Positions 25,321 through 34,502 of a stretch of 64,000 bases of DNA are shown here, piece after piece. Made by a program: the position numbers and the translations under genes. The notes beneath the pieces were generated by a model. It ran no database searches, was not told the DNA's origin, and saw only the letters and a list, made by a program, of their open reading frames with translations. Position 1 is the first letter of the stretch. Each line of letters starts with the position of its first letter. Source of the stretch: Deltaproteobacteria bacterium (GTDB lineage Bacteria > Desulfobacterota > Desulfarculia > Desulfarculales > Desulfarculaceae); NCBI GenBank assembly GCA_020444165.1, contig JAHLLK010000019.1:15920-79919 (forward strand), read 5' to 3'.

Positions 25321-25908
25321 CTACATCAGGTCCGGGGGCACGTCCTCCAGGTCCAGCCGGAACTTGTAGACCTTGACTTCGCCCATGATGGAGATGGGAA
25401 CCAACAAACGCGCGCTTTGGAACCAGTTGTCCGCGATGTCGTTCACGTTGAGCGGCGCGAAGCGCGGGGTGCCGTCCTCGTCGGAGATGCGGGCCGGCTG
25501 CAGCAAGTCGTTGATCTGGCCGTAGGCCTGGATGGTGGTGGGGATCTCTTCGGTCACCGGGTCCCAGTAGTTCACCCCGTTGTGGATCATGTAATGGTGC
25601 AGGCCATTGATGTCCACGTAGGCGATCTGGGCCCAGTGGATGGTCATGGGCTCGGCGGTTTTGTTCACGATGGTGATGTCAAAGCCGTAATCGTTCTCGC
25701 CCCGGTTCAGCTTTACCCGGAATCCCGCGTTCTCGTCCTGGAACTGCCAGATCTGCAGCCCGGTGTTGTAGTCCAGGAAGGCCTCGGGGTAGGTGGCCAT
25801 CTCGTCGGCGGTGTAGGTGCGGTAGTACTCATAAGCCTGGGGGCTGATGGCGCAGGCCGCGGTCAAGAGGACCAGGGCCAGCCAGGGGTGTTTGCCAAGT
25901 CGTTTCAT
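25321..25908 (-). CDS. Putative lipoprotein of unknown function
   Basis: 195-aa protein with a lipoprotein signal (MKRLGKHPWLALVLLTAAC, lipobox LTAAC at about residues 15-19). The mature domain is beta-rich (GFRVKLNRGENDYGFDITIV, then MTIHWAQIAYVDINGLHH) and ends YKFRLDLEDVPPDLM; it looks like an immunoglobulin/transthyretin-like fold, but no family is recognised. ATG 25908 has AGGAGC 8 nt upstream. It precedes the GT9-ComB-methyltransferase run by 16 nt and may head that operon. Confidence 0.78.
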   Translation of the reverse strand: MKRLGKHPWLALVLLTAACAISPQAYEYYRTYTADEMATYPEAFLDYNTGLQIWQFQDENAGFRVKLNRGENDYGFDITIVNKTAEPMTIHWAQIAYVDINGLHHYMIHNGVNYWDPVTEEIPTTIQAYGQINDLLQPARISDEDGTPRFAPLNVNDIADNWFQSARLLVPISIMGEVKVYKFRLDLEDVPPDLM

Positions 25909-26060
25909 GCGCCGTGCTCCTTGTTGCCGTGGCGGGTAGCGGAAATCGCGGGTGTGCCGGCCCAGCGTGGCGCCGGGCAATGGGCAGGAACGAAAGCTTA
26001 GCATAACTTTTTCCAGGAAAAAAAGCCAAGGCAGGGACGCCGGCGGCGCCGTCGGGACCC

Positions 26061-26093
26061 AAAAAGCTAACGCCCCGCGGGCAGCGGGGCGTT
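26061..26093 (-). terminator. Terminator downstream of hsp20
   Basis: AACGCCCCGC / GCGGGGCGTT, 10-bp stem with a 5-nt loop, followed on the minus strand by AGC and TTTTT. It lies 22 nt after the Hsp20 stop. Confidence 0.8.
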
Positions 26094-26114
26094 CGGTGGC
26101 CAGGTCAGGAGACC

Positions 26115-26570
26115 TTAGTTGGTCACGGTGATGTTCGTGGTGTCCGGCCCCTTGAGCTTGGGCAGGGTCACGGTCAACACCCCATCCTTCTGCTTGGCCA
26201 CGATCCCGGTGCGGTCAACCTCGCCCGGCAGGTGCACTGTGCGCTCGAACCGGCCGAAAGTCCGCTCCACCAAGTGGTAGTTGTCGTTGGTTTCCTCGCG
26301 TTCATCCCTCTTCTCGCCGCTGATGGTCAAGATGTCGCCCTTGAGGTCCACCTTGATATCCTCAGGCTTCAGGCCCGGCACCTCGGCCATAACCTCATAA
26401 CCGTCATCGGTTTCCTTGAGGTCCAAACGGGGGCTGAACTCACCGCCGCCGGTGACAGCCGGCCAGACCGGAAGCTCGCCTCCCTCAAAGAAGCGGCTGA
26501 AGAAGTCGTCCATTCCTCGGCGCAGCCCTGTCAGCTCGCCCAATCCTCTGTAGGGTACCAAGTAGGTCAT
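26115..26570 (-). CDS. Hsp20/alpha-crystallin small heat-shock protein
   Basis: 151-aa ATP-independent holdase chaperone. Alpha-crystallin domain from about residue 47: PRLDLKETDDGYEVMAEVPG, LKPEDIKVDLKGDILTISGE, then RTFGRFERTVHLPGEVD and DGVLTVTLPK; the C-terminal I-x-I/V anchor appears as NITVTN. AAAGGAGG lies 8 nt before ATG 26570. Single-gene unit with its own terminator; I could not identify a sigma-32 promoter or CIRCE element upstream. Confidence 0.94.
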   Translation of the reverse strand: MTYLVPYRGLGELTGLRRGMDDFFSRFFEGGELPVWPAVTGGGEFSPRLDLKETDDGYEVMAEVPGLKPEDIKVDLKGDILTISGEKRDEREETNDNYHLVERTFGRFERTVHLPGEVDRTGIVAKQKDGVLTVTLPKLKGPDTTNITVTN

Positions 26571-26846
26571 GGATAACCTCCTTTCCGTAATTAACTCGGG
26601 AGCCGTGACTCTCTCTGAGCCACTCTCACGTTCCTCATTTCTACCGATCTAAAAGTAATCATTCCCAAATGGGATGCAAGACCCTCCGAGGGCCTGCCAG
26701 GGGGATGTTTCCGTGTACGAACGTTCGGTCGTAAATCAGCTTGGCATCCGGGCCGGCGGTTGGATTATGATGGTCCCGGTTCAATCGCGAAAGCAGGCCG
26801 CTGCCCCGGAGCCGACCCCCGGGCAGCCTTCTCGAAAGGTGGTGAC

Positions 26847-28349
26847 ATGGATTACCTGTCCTTCTCCCTGGCCTGGTCTCCGGTGCTGCTCCTGACCGTG
26901 TTGGCGGTGTTCTTCCGGATGCCCGCGCTGAAGCTCTCCATTTGGGGCACCATCTTCACCCTGGGCTTGGTGGTGTGGTACTACGGCACCCCCTGGTCCG
27001 TGGCCCTGGCCGCTGGCCTGGACGGCATGCTCACCACGCTTCCCCTGATCCTGGTGATCATCGCCGGCATCCTGCTCTCCACCCTGTTGATGGGCACCGG
27101 CTCCCTGAAACGCCTGGTGGACTGGTTCATGGGCGGGGTGGCCGGGCCCTATCAGCAGAGCCTGTTGATCGCCATGGGGGTGGGCAACTTCATGGAAGGG
27201 GCCGGGGTCATCGCCGAGCCGGTGGTGGCGCCGATGCTGGCCGCGGCCGGGGTTACCCCGGCCGGGGCGGCGGCCCTGTCCATCGTGGGTTACGCCGGGC
27301 TCATGACCCTGGAGATGGCCGGCATCATCATTACCGTGTTGGCCCTGGTCACCGGGTACAGCGCCTATGAGCTGGGGGTGGCCTCGGCCTGGCTGAGTCT
27401 GCCGGCCACCCTGGCCATGGCCCTGTTGGCGGTGTACTACCTGCCCCGCTTGGGCGGGTTGGGCCGGCGGGTGGGCCTGGCCCTTTTGGCCGGGCTGGTG
27501 GCCGGCCTGGCCGCCCTGGCCGCCGCGCTGTGGCTCAGCGACTCCATCGGCGGCATGCTGGGCGGGCTCGCGGTGATGGTCGTCCTGGTGCTGTTAGGCA
27601 CCCGCCGCCTGCCGCTCACCTCGGAAATCCTGGTGGAGTTGGCCCCCTTTGCCTTCCTTTTGTCCGTGTTGTTGGGCCTGAACATGATCGGCCCCCTGCA
27701 CGAGCTGTTCGCCAAGCAGTTGGTGCTCAAGGTGGCGGTAATCCCGGTGCACCAGATCACCTTCCGCCCCCTGTACTCCGGGTACCTCTATTTGTTCCTG
27801 GCCCTTTTCCTGGCCGCCTTCCTGCAGAACGTGTCGGGTCACCGCCTCAAGGAGACCCTGGCCGTGGGGCTTTCCAAGGCCTGGCGGGCGGCGGTGGCCA
27901 TGGCCCTGTTCGGGGCCATGGGCCAGATGGTGTCCTACTCGGGTTACTCGGCGGGCTTTGGCGAGCTGGTGCAGACTTCCAACCTGCCGTGGGTGCTGGC
28001 CCAGGGCCTGGCCGCCTCCACCGGCGGCTTCTACCCCATCTTCGTGCCGGTGTTGGGCTGGGTGGGCACCTTCCTCACCGGTTACGGGGTGGCCTCCCTG
28101 ATGCTGTTCGGCGCGCTGATGGTCTCGGCCGCCGGGGTGCTGGGCATCAGCGGGGTGTGGCTGGCCGCGGGCCTGGCCGTGGGCTGCTCCCTGGGCTCCA
28201 TCTCCTCGCCGTTCAAGATCGCCATCGCCACCCCCATGTCCCAGGCCGTGGGCCAGGAGGGCGACATCCTGCGGCTCACCATCCCGGTGGGCATCGGGGC
28301 CAGTTTGTTGGTGGGGGTGGTGCTGTGGCTGGCCGTGGGCGCGGCCTGA
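26847..28349 (+). CDS. Lactate permease-family transporter (LctP-like)
   Basis: 500-aa integral membrane protein with about 12-14 transmembrane helices. Conserved-looking blocks: LILVIIAGILLSTLLMGTGS, MGVGNFMEGAGVIAEPVVAP (counterpart of the LctP EGAxGF motif), PVLGWVGTFLTGYGVASLML and CSLGSISSPFKIAIA with EGDILRLT. These fit the L-lactate permease family, a proton-lactate symporter, though divergently; another organic-acid carrier is possible. ATG 26847 has AAAGGTGG upstream. A lactate dehydrogenase gene is present 15 kb away. Confidence 0.78.
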   Translation: MDYLSFSLAWSPVLLLTVLAVFFRMPALKLSIWGTIFTLGLVVWYYGTPWSVALAAGLDGMLTTLPLILVIIAGILLSTLLMGTGSLKRLVDWFMGGVAGPYQQSLLIAMGVGNFMEGAGVIAEPVVAPMLAAAGVTPAGAAALSIVGYAGLMTLEMAGIIITVLALVTGYSAYELGVASAWLSLPATLAMALLAVYYLPRLGGLGRRVGLALLAGLVAGLAALAAALWLSDSIGGMLGGLAVMVVLVLLGTRRLPLTSEILVELAPFAFLLSVLLGLNMIGPLHELFAKQLVLKVAVIPVHQITFRPLYSGYLYLFLALFLAAFLQNVSGHRLKETLAVGLSKAWRAAVAMALFGAMGQMVSYSGYSAGFGELVQTSNLPWVLAQGLAASTGGFYPIFVPVLGWVGTFLTGYGVASLMLFGALMVSAAGVLGISGVWLAAGLAVGCSLGSISSPFKIAIATPMSQAVGQEGDILRLTIPVGIGASLLVGVVLWLAVGAA

Positions 28350-28407
28350 GCCGCCCGGACCGCTGGGGCGCGGCGCTCGTTTACCACCAAGCCATAAGGA
28401 GGAGCGC

Positions 28408-29592
28408 ATGATCACCCCCGTGGAGCACGGCCGGCGGCTGGCCGCCCTGCAAAAGGCGGCGGCCCGGCACGAGCTGGACGCCTTCCTGGTGTCCGCCGAG
28501 GAAAGCATCTATTACCTCACCGGCGTGTCCTACCGGCCCTTGGAGCGGCCCTTCTTCATCCTGGTGCGGCCAGAGGGCGCGCCGAGCCTGTTGGTGCCGG
28601 CCCTGGAACAGGAACACCTGGCCGGCCAGCCCAACATCGCCCGGGTGGAGGCCTACTGGGACTATCCCTCGCCGCCGGGCCAGGGCTGGCCCGAGCGGTT
28701 GCGGGAGCTCTTGGCCGGGGTGACGAGCCTGGGGGTGGAGCCGACCCTGACCCAGGAGGTGGCGGCCGGGCTGGCCGCTTGGGCTCCCCCGGTGCTGCCT
28801 TTGGTGGAGAATTTGCGGCTGGTCAAATCCCCGCCCGAGGTGGCCATGCTCCGCCAGGCGGCCCATTACGCCGACCTGGCCGTGGCCAAGGTCCTGGCGG
28901 CGGCCTATTACGGGGTCAGCGAGCTGGAGCTGTTCGCCCAGGGCCGGCCGGTGCAGTTGGCCATCATCCGGGAGACGGCCTATGAGGCGCTGACCACCCA
29001 GGTGCTGGCCGCGGCCTGGCCCGCTCCCCTCTCGGCCCAGCCCCACGGGGTCCCCCAGGTGGCCGATTGCCTGCGGGAGGGCCCCCACATCGCCCTGGGG
29101 CTCCTCCGGGTCAATGGCTACGCGGCGGAATGCGAGCGCACCTTTTTCCTGGCCCCGCCGGGGCCGGAACTCCAGGAAGCCTTCGGGATCATGCAGGAGG
29201 CCCGCCGCCGGGCCCTGGCCCTGGTGCGGCCCGGGGTGCCGGCCGCGGCGGTGGACCTGGCGGCCAAGGACTTCCTCACGGACGAGGGCTTCGGAAACAA
29301 CCTGCTGCACCGCACCGGCCACGGCTTCGGCCTGGGCAACCACGAAGGCCCCTGGGTGGCCGAGGGGAGCCCAGACATCCTGGCCGAGAACATGCTGATC
29401 AGCGTGGAACCGGGCATCTACCTGCCCGGGGTGGGCGGGGTGCGGCACTCGGACACCACCCTGGTGACCCGGGACGGGTTCGAGCACCTGACCAAAGAAC
29501 CCACGGACCTGGCCAGCCTCACCCTGACCGGCGGGAAGACCCTGGCCCGGCTGCGGGGCTTCGTGATACGCCGGGCGGCAGGCCTGGCCTGA
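28408..29592 (+). CDS. M24 (aminopeptidase P/creatinase fold) protein with altered metal site
   Basis: 394-aa protein: creatinase-like N-domain (about 10-130) and pita-bread M24 domain (about 140-394). HRTGHGFGLGNHEGP and ISVEPGIYLPG are normal, but the aspartate ligands are replaced (the first by Leu; the second by Glu in YAAECERTF), and the final GGVRIED is GGVRHSD. So up to three of five canonical metal ligands differ. It may be a creatinase- or DddP-like hydrolase, or inactive, rather than a Xaa-Pro peptidase. It follows the permease by 58 nt with its own AAGGAGG-type site. Confidence 0.82.
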   Translation: MITPVEHGRRLAALQKAAARHELDAFLVSAEESIYYLTGVSYRPLERPFFILVRPEGAPSLLVPALEQEHLAGQPNIARVEAYWDYPSPPGQGWPERLRELLAGVTSLGVEPTLTQEVAAGLAAWAPPVLPLVENLRLVKSPPEVAMLRQAAHYADLAVAKVLAAAYYGVSELELFAQGRPVQLAIIRETAYEALTTQVLAAAWPAPLSAQPHGVPQVADCLREGPHIALGLLRVNGYAAECERTFFLAPPGPELQEAFGIMQEARRRALALVRPGVPAAAVDLAAKDFLTDEGFGNNLLHRTGHGFGLGNHEGPWVAEGSPDILAENMLISVEPGIYLPGVGGVRHSDTTLVTRDGFEHLTKEPTDLASLTLTGGKTLARLRGFVIRRAAGLA

Positions 29593-29602
29593 GCACGGAT
29601 TC

Positions 29603-29695
29603 TGTTGGAGAATTGGGAATCTGGGGGGAACCCCCTTTTTGTGAACAAAAAGGGGGTTCCCCCCAGGCCCCCTTCCCCCAAAAAAACTTTATGCT
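29603..29695 (+). repeat. Conserved 3' hairpin element, copy 2
   Basis: Starts about 15 nt after the M24 stop codon. Perfect 22-bp stem (29621-29642 / 29645-29666) with loop GA; arm CTGGGGGGAACCCCC plus T5GT. It is followed by CCCCTTCCCCC then A7 and CTTTATG, the conserved far flank. Confidence 0.9.
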
Positions 29696-29846
29696 TTAAA
29701 GCGTTATTGAAATACTTTTCCTTGTTACGGTTCTTGTTTCCCCCCCCAAACACTCGGGCGGGCCCAAGGGGCCCGCCCGGCTGCTTTCTGTCCCAACGCT
29801 CCGGCCCCAGGCCAAGCTCCACTGCGAGATATAGATAATATCATTA

Positions 29847-29929
29847 AAGTTTTTTGGGAGATGGGGGGTGTGGGGGGAAGGACCTTTTTTTTCAAAAAAA
29901 GGTCCTTCCCCCCACATCTTACAAACCTC
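29847..29929 (-). repeat. Conserved 3' hairpin element, copy 3
   Basis: Directly after the cysK stop on the minus strand. Perfect 22-bp stem (29870-29891 / 29894-29915) with loop TC; arm GTGGGGGGAAGGACC plus T7. Gene-side flank AGAGGTTTGTAAGATG; far flank CTCCCAAAAAACTTTAAT. Copies 2 and 3 face each other between convergent genes. Confidence 0.9.
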
Positions 29930-30853
29930 TTACCTGAACAACTCCGTCGAAAGATAGCGTTCGCCGGTGGAGGGCAGGACGGTGACGATGATTTTGTTTT
30001 CGTTTTCGGGTTTTTTGGCCAGTTCGACGGCGGCGTGGGCGGCGGCGCCGGAGGAGATGCCGCAGAGGAGGCCCAGTTTGGCCGCGAGTTTACGGGCCAT
30101 GGTGAAGGCTTCCTGGTTGGTGACGGTGCTCACGCCATCCAGGAGGGAGGTGTCGAGCACGGCGGGGATGAAGCCGGCGCCGATGCCTTGGATTTTGTGG
30201 GGGCCGGGTTTGCCGCCGGAGAGCACGGGGCTGTCGGCTGGTTCCACGGCGATGGCTTGGAAGCCGGGGCGGCGGGGTTTCAGGGCGCTGGCCACGCCGG
30301 TGATGGTGCCGCCGGTGCCCACGCCGGCCACGAAGATGTCCACTTTGCCCTCGGTGTCCTGCCAGATTTCCTGGGCGGTGGTTTGGCGGTGGATCTCGGG
30401 GTTGGCGGGATTGGAAAACTGGTCCGGCAGCACGGCGCCGGGGTTTTCGGCCACGATTTCACGGGCTTTGGCGATGGCTCCGGACATACCGCCGGGCCCG
30501 GGGGTGAGGACCAGTTCGGCTCCCAGGTGGGCCAGGAGTTTGCGGCGCTCGAGGCTCATGGTTTCGGGCATGGTGAGGATGAGGCGGTAGCCGCGGATGG
30601 CGGCCACGAAGGCCAGGCCGATGCCGGTGTTGCCGCTGGTGGGTTCCACGATGAGCCCGCCGGGGGCCAGGCCGGAATTGCGCTCGGCCGCGTCGATGAG
30701 GGCCACGCCGAGGCGGTCCTTCACGCTGCCCAGGGGGTTTTTGTACTCCAATTTGGCCAGCACGGTGGCTTTGATGCCCGGGTCCAGGGCGGGACCCAAG
30801 AGGACCAGGGGGGTGCGTCCCACGCCTTTGCTGATATCGCTGAAATATTTCAT
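29930..30853 (-). CDS. cysK: Cysteine synthase A (O-acetylserine sulfhydrylase)
   Basis: 307-aa PLP enzyme making cysteine from O-acetylserine and sulfide. PLP Lys45 in [22 protein letters not shown] at about 72-82, [12 protein letters not shown] in the middle and the C-terminal [17 protein letters not shown]. Length is typical. ATG 30853 overlaps the cysE stop by 4 nt (ATGA), so translation is coupled and the two proteins probably form the cysteine synthase complex. Confidence 0.95.
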   Translation of the reverse strand: MKYFSDISKGVGRTPLVLLGPALDPGIKATVLAKLEYKNPLGSVKDRLGVALIDAAERNSGLAPGGLIVEPTSGNTGIGLAFVAAIRGYRLILTMPETMSLERRKLLAHLGAELVLTPGPGGMSGAIAKAREIVAENPGAVLPDQFSNPANPEIHRQTTAQEIWQDTEGKVDIFVAGVGTGGTITGVASALKPRRPGFQAIAVEPADSPVLSGGKPGPHKIQGIGAGFIPAVLDTSLLDGVSTVTNQEAFTMARKLAAKLGLLCGISSGAAAHAAVELAKKPENENKIIVTVLPSTGERYLSTELFR

Positions 30854-31836
30854 TTGCGTTGGCCTTTCTTGGCGGCCGGCCCCAGATAGACCAGCTCTGG
30901 TTTCTTGAGGAGCACCTTGGTGTCCGGCGGCACCGATTCGGTGAGCCAGACATTGCCGCCCACCACGGAGCGGGCGCCCACCACGGTGTCGCCGCCCAGG
31001 ATGGTGGCCTGGGCGTAGATGATCACGTCGTCCTCGATGGTGGGGTGGCGCTTTTGGCCCTTGAGTCCGGCGATCTCTTCCTTGGACAGGGAGAGGGCTC
31101 CCAGGGTGACCCCCTGGTAGAGCCGCACCCGGTCGCCGATGAGGGAGGTCTCGCCGATGACCACCCCGGTGCCGTGGTCGATGAAAAAGTCCCGGCCGAT
31201 GTGGGCTCCGGGGTGGATGTCGATGCCGGTCTTGGTGTGGGCGTGCTCGGTCATCATACGGGGCAACAGCGGCACTTCCAGATGGAACAGGGCGTGGGCC
31301 AGGCGGTAGACGGTCATGGCGTAGAGCCCGGGGTAGCTGAAGATGACCTCGTCGGGGGTTTTGATGGCCGGATCGCCGGCCAGGGCCGCGCGCACGTCGC
31401 CGGCCAACAGCCGCCGGATGGCCGGCAGCTCGCGGATGAAGGCCAGGGCCATTTCGAAGCCGGTTTCCCGGCAGTGAGTGCAGCTCAGATGGTAGCGGAA
31501 GCAGTCGTGGCGCACCGCGTCGGTGATCTGCCGGGCCAACAGCTCGTAGAGCCGCAGGATTTCCTGGCCCAGCACATGGGGCAGCCGCACGTCGTCCAAG
31601 CGGGCGCTCTCGAAGTAGCCGGGGAAGACGATGCGCCGGCCCAAGTCGATGATCTCCCGCACCGCCTTGGTTTCCGGCAGGGGCATGGGGCTGATGTGCT
31701 CGAAACAATCCCCGGTGCCGCACTGGGCCACGGCTTCGCGGATAAGGACCGGCAGCTCCCGCCAATGGCGGTCGTCACGTTCATCCTCCATCTGGCAGGT
31801 TTCTTCGGCCGGAGGAGTGGTGAGAGGTGAGGTCAT
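30850..31836 (-). CDS. cysE: Serine O-acetyltransferase
   Basis: 328-aa enzyme acetylating serine with acetyl-CoA. The C-terminal left-handed beta-helix has [20 protein letters not shown] then [20 protein letters not shown] and [16 protein letters not shown]. The N-terminal helical part (about 1-200) is longer than in E. coli CysE and contains SCTHCRETG. The start ATG 31836 has AAAGGTG 8 nt upstream. The C-terminus ends PAAKKGQRK, without the terminal Ile that in classical CysE inserts into CysK. Confidence 0.92.
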   Translation of the reverse strand: MTSPLTTPPAEETCQMEDERDDRHWRELPVLIREAVAQCGTGDCFEHISPMPLPETKAVREIIDLGRRIVFPGYFESARLDDVRLPHVLGQEILRLYELLARQITDAVRHDCFRYHLSCTHCRETGFEMALAFIRELPAIRRLLAGDVRAALAGDPAIKTPDEVIFSYPGLYAMTVYRLAHALFHLEVPLLPRMMTEHAHTKTGIDIHPGAHIGRDFFIDHGTGVVIGETSLIGDRVRLYQGVTLGALSLSKEEIAGLKGQKRHPTIEDDVIIYAQATILGGDTVVGARSVVGGNVWLTESVPPDTKVLLKKPELVYLGPAAKKGQRK

Positions 31837-32124
31837 GGTGCACCTTTGCAGGGGGTGGAAAACCCGGGTAACCCCGCTGGAGGGGTTCATGTAAATCAGG
31901 ATAGCACAGGGCGGAGGGGGGCCGACAAATTCCCAGGGGGGAGCAAGGGCTGGGGCAGGGGGAAGAAAGGGGGGCCCGGGCCCACGGGGCGGGGGGCGGA
32001 ATCGCGGGAGATGGCAGAGGGTTAGCAACGGTTGGCGCGGCCGGGAAGCGGTGAAGCCCTCAACCCCCCGGGGTGCCCGGGGGCCCCAGCGCGGAGGAGA
32101 GGGGCGACAGGCGCGGAGCCGGGG

Positions 32125-33015
32125 TCAGGAGGGGTTGTCGCCCACCGCGGCGGCGCGGACGCGGGCTCCGCGGGGAGCGCTGCCGCTCATGGGGCCGTCC
32201 TCGTCGGTGGGCAGGCCCTGGCGGGAAAGGTTCAGGTATTTGGCGGCCTCGGCTTTCCAGAGACGGAACTCCGGCTCCATGCCGGGCATGGGCCGGCCGT
32301 GGATCACCTGCACCAGGAGTTTTTCCGCTTCCTCGGTGCGGCCGGTCTGGTGGTAGAGGGCGCTCAGGTAGAGATGGCTCAGGTAGTAGCGGGGGCCGAT
32401 GGCCATGGCCTGGCGCAGGTACTTTTCGGCCAGTTTGGAGTCGCCGCCCAAGAGCCCGGGCAGCTTGGTGTACATGCGGCCCAGCACCCGGTAGGCCCCA
32501 CCCTTGTCATAGTCCTGATCCATCTCCAGGACCTTTTCCATGTTTTCCTTGATGGGATCGATGAGGCACAGGGTCTTGAACACGCCCTCGGTGCTGGTCA
32601 TGAGGCCGTAGGCCACGCCTTCCCAGTACAGGGGGCCGGGCTGGCTGGGATGCAGTTCGCGGCAGGTCTTGGCCACTTCCGAAGCCTTACGGTAGTAAGC
32701 GGCCTGGGCCTCGCCCTGGCTCAGATAGCCGGCCCAGATGAGGCAGCGCACCAGGCGAAGATTGACCGCTACGTTACCGGGATCCACGGCCACGGCCTGC
32801 TCATAGAGCTGGGCGGCCTGCTGGGCCTGGCCGGGTCCGTCGCGGTCGGCGAAGAGGCGGTCGGCCTGGGCCAACACGCCGGCCAATTCGCCGCGGGAGA
32901 GGGTGGGGGCAGGGGGGGGATCAGCGGCCCAGGCCACGGCGGCCCCCAGGAAAAGCAATAGCACCATGGTGCAGGTCAGCCGGCTGGCGAGGATGGTGGG
33001 ATTTCTAGGGGTCAT
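32125..33015 (-). CDS. Exported TPR protein resembling TRAP T-component (TatT)
   Basis: 296-aa protein with a signal peptide (LASRLTCTMVLLLFLGAAVA then WAADPP). The body is TPR-like helical pairs. The block GGAYRVLGRMYTKLPGLLGG with DSKLAEKYLRQAMAIGP is characteristic of the TAtT family, periplasmic trimeric proteins associated with TRAP transporters. No TRAP permease or binding protein is in the window. The start ATG 33015 is picked for the signal peptide; its ribosome site is poor. Confidence 0.72.
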   Translation of the reverse strand: MTPRNPTILASRLTCTMVLLLFLGAAVAWAADPPPAPTLSRGELAGVLAQADRLFADRDGPGQAQQAAQLYEQAVAVDPGNVAVNLRLVRCLIWAGYLSQGEAQAAYYRKASEVAKTCRELHPSQPGPLYWEGVAYGLMTSTEGVFKTLCLIDPIKENMEKVLEMDQDYDKGGAYRVLGRMYTKLPGLLGGDSKLAEKYLRQAMAIGPRYYLSHLYLSALYHQTGRTEEAEKLLVQVIHGRPMPGMEPEFRLWKAEAAKYLNLSRQGLPTDEDGPMSGSAPRGARVRAAAVGDNPS

Positions 33016-33511
33016 TGGCGCAGCTTGCTCGTTCCTGGGTTCTCGCGAGGCGGGACTGATTCCAAGGGAGCATCCCGCGGGCTGGCAGCGGAGCCGGACG
33101 AGAAGGGCCGCGTATGGAACGCCCCCCGCCGCCATGGTCATAATCCTTTTATTTAATCATGTTGGCGGTCAAATGCAACCCCAACCTTCCCCTCGCGCGG
33201 GTGGCGCTGGGGGCTTCCGGCCCCGGGCCCCTTGGATCATTGGCAAAAACGTGCTTACCCCCCGGCCAGCGAATTTGGCGGGGGCCAAGGCAGGGTCCGC
33301 GGCAGGTTCTTGTATACAAATTACGGCGGAAAAGCGAGCTTAAGCAGCTATTAGCAATCTATTTTTTTGTAAATTACCGGCGAGCGGACGCATACCGGGA
33401 GTTTGCTTTGTGGGCGGGGGGAGGCTTCTGGTAAATTGAGGAGGCCTCCGGGTGTATTTGGGCCCGGGGAAGCCGGCGGGCCAAGCCGGAAGCTGGAAGA
33501 CAGGAGGGTGC
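33016..33511. other. Intergenic region with a short palindrome
   Basis: 496 nt between divergent genes. AT-rich around 33305-33380. Contains the 10-bp palindrome TTGTATACAA (33310-33319), a possible regulator site, and two AAATT(A/G) boxes. No coding frame with a ribosome site and no convincing promoter pair. Confidence 0.45.
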
Positions 33512-34339
33512 ATGCGGCTGGTTTTCTGGGGGGTTAGGGGCTCTTTCCCAGTGCCGGGCGAGGATACGCTGGTCTACGGCGGCAACACCTCGTGCTTGGA
33601 ACTGGAGCTGGCCGGCGCGCCCCGGGTGATCTTGGACGCCGGTTCGGGCCTGCGTCTTTTGGGCCGCCGGTTGATCGACAACCGGGTGGGCGACCTGGTG
33701 CTTTTGCTGACCCACCTGCATTGGGACCACGTGATGGGTTTCCCCTTTTTCGAGCCGGCCTATCGCGCCGGGGTCCGGATAAGGCTGGGCGGCTTTGAGC
33801 GGGCCTTGCAGGGCCTGGAGCGCATGTTCGACTCCGGCGGCTGCGACGGCTGCTTCCCGGTGCAGTTCAGCCAGTTGGCCGCCCGCATCGATCTGGACCC
33901 GGAGCTGTGCCAGCCCAGCTTCCCATTGGGCGAGGCCCGGGTGAACCTCCTGCCCCTGAACCATCCCCAGGGCTCGGTGGGCTTGCGTGTCGAGGAAAAC
34001 GGCAAGTCCCTGGTGTTCATCACCGACCACGAGCTGACCGGACACGGCCGGCCCGGCCTGGAGGAGACCGCCCGCTTTGCCGAAGACGCCGACATCCTGG
34101 TGCACGACGCCCAGTATGTGCCCGAGGAGCTGTTGCACCGGCGGGGCTGGGGCCACTCGGACTGGCGGAGTGTGGTGGAGCTGGCCCGCCGGGCCGGGGT
34201 GGGCCGCCTGGTGCTCACCCACCACGACCCCGGCCGCACGGACACCGAGGTGGCGGAGCTGGCCCGGCTGGCCCAGGAAGCGGCCGGCCCCGGGCTGCTG
34301 GTGGAGGCGGCCTGGGAGGGCCTGGCCCTGGAGCTGTAG
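33512..34339 (+). CDS. MBL-fold metallo-hydrolase (PhnP/phosphodiesterase-like)
   Basis: 275-aa metallo-beta-lactamase fold protein. Start MRLVFWGVRGSFPVPGEDTL followed by YGGNTSC is the usual N-terminus of the subgroup containing cyclic phosphodiesterases; the metal motif is LTHLHWDHVMG (HxHxDH), with FITDHE, DILVHDAQY and LTHHDPGRTD supplying later ligands. A four-residue CDGC insertion follows helix 2. AGGAGG lies 5 nt before ATG 33512. The substrate is unknown. Confidence 0.86.
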   Translation: MRLVFWGVRGSFPVPGEDTLVYGGNTSCLELELAGAPRVILDAGSGLRLLGRRLIDNRVGDLVLLLTHLHWDHVMGFPFFEPAYRAGVRIRLGGFERALQGLERMFDSGGCDGCFPVQFSQLAARIDLDPELCQPSFPLGEARVNLLPLNHPQGSVGLRVEENGKSLVFITDHELTGHGRPGLEETARFAEDADILVHDAQYVPEELLHRRGWGHSDWRSVVELARRAGVGRLVLTHHDPGRTDTEVAELARLAQEAAGPGLLVEAAWEGLALEL

Positions 34340-34502
34340 GTAAGCAACAGCCCGCGAAAAATTGCGGGGCCATCCCAGAGGGGGAGCCCCGTTCCGCTGG
34401 CGGACCTCGTCCTCGCCAGCCAAATTGTCGGGTATCAGTTGCTATGATTGCGATGCCCGGGTGATCACCGCGCCGTGGCCACGGTCTTGCGGGCCGCCGG
34501 CC

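Noticed and set aside
26571..26680. Heat-shock promoter (sigma-32 or CIRCE) before hsp20
   Set aside because: No CTTGAA/CCCCAT pair or CIRCE inverted repeat could be found in the 110 nt upstream.
29930..31765. A 611-codon minus frame covering cysK and part of cysE
   Set aside because: The real cysK starts at ATG 30853; upstream the frame is out of phase with cysE and is a shadow.
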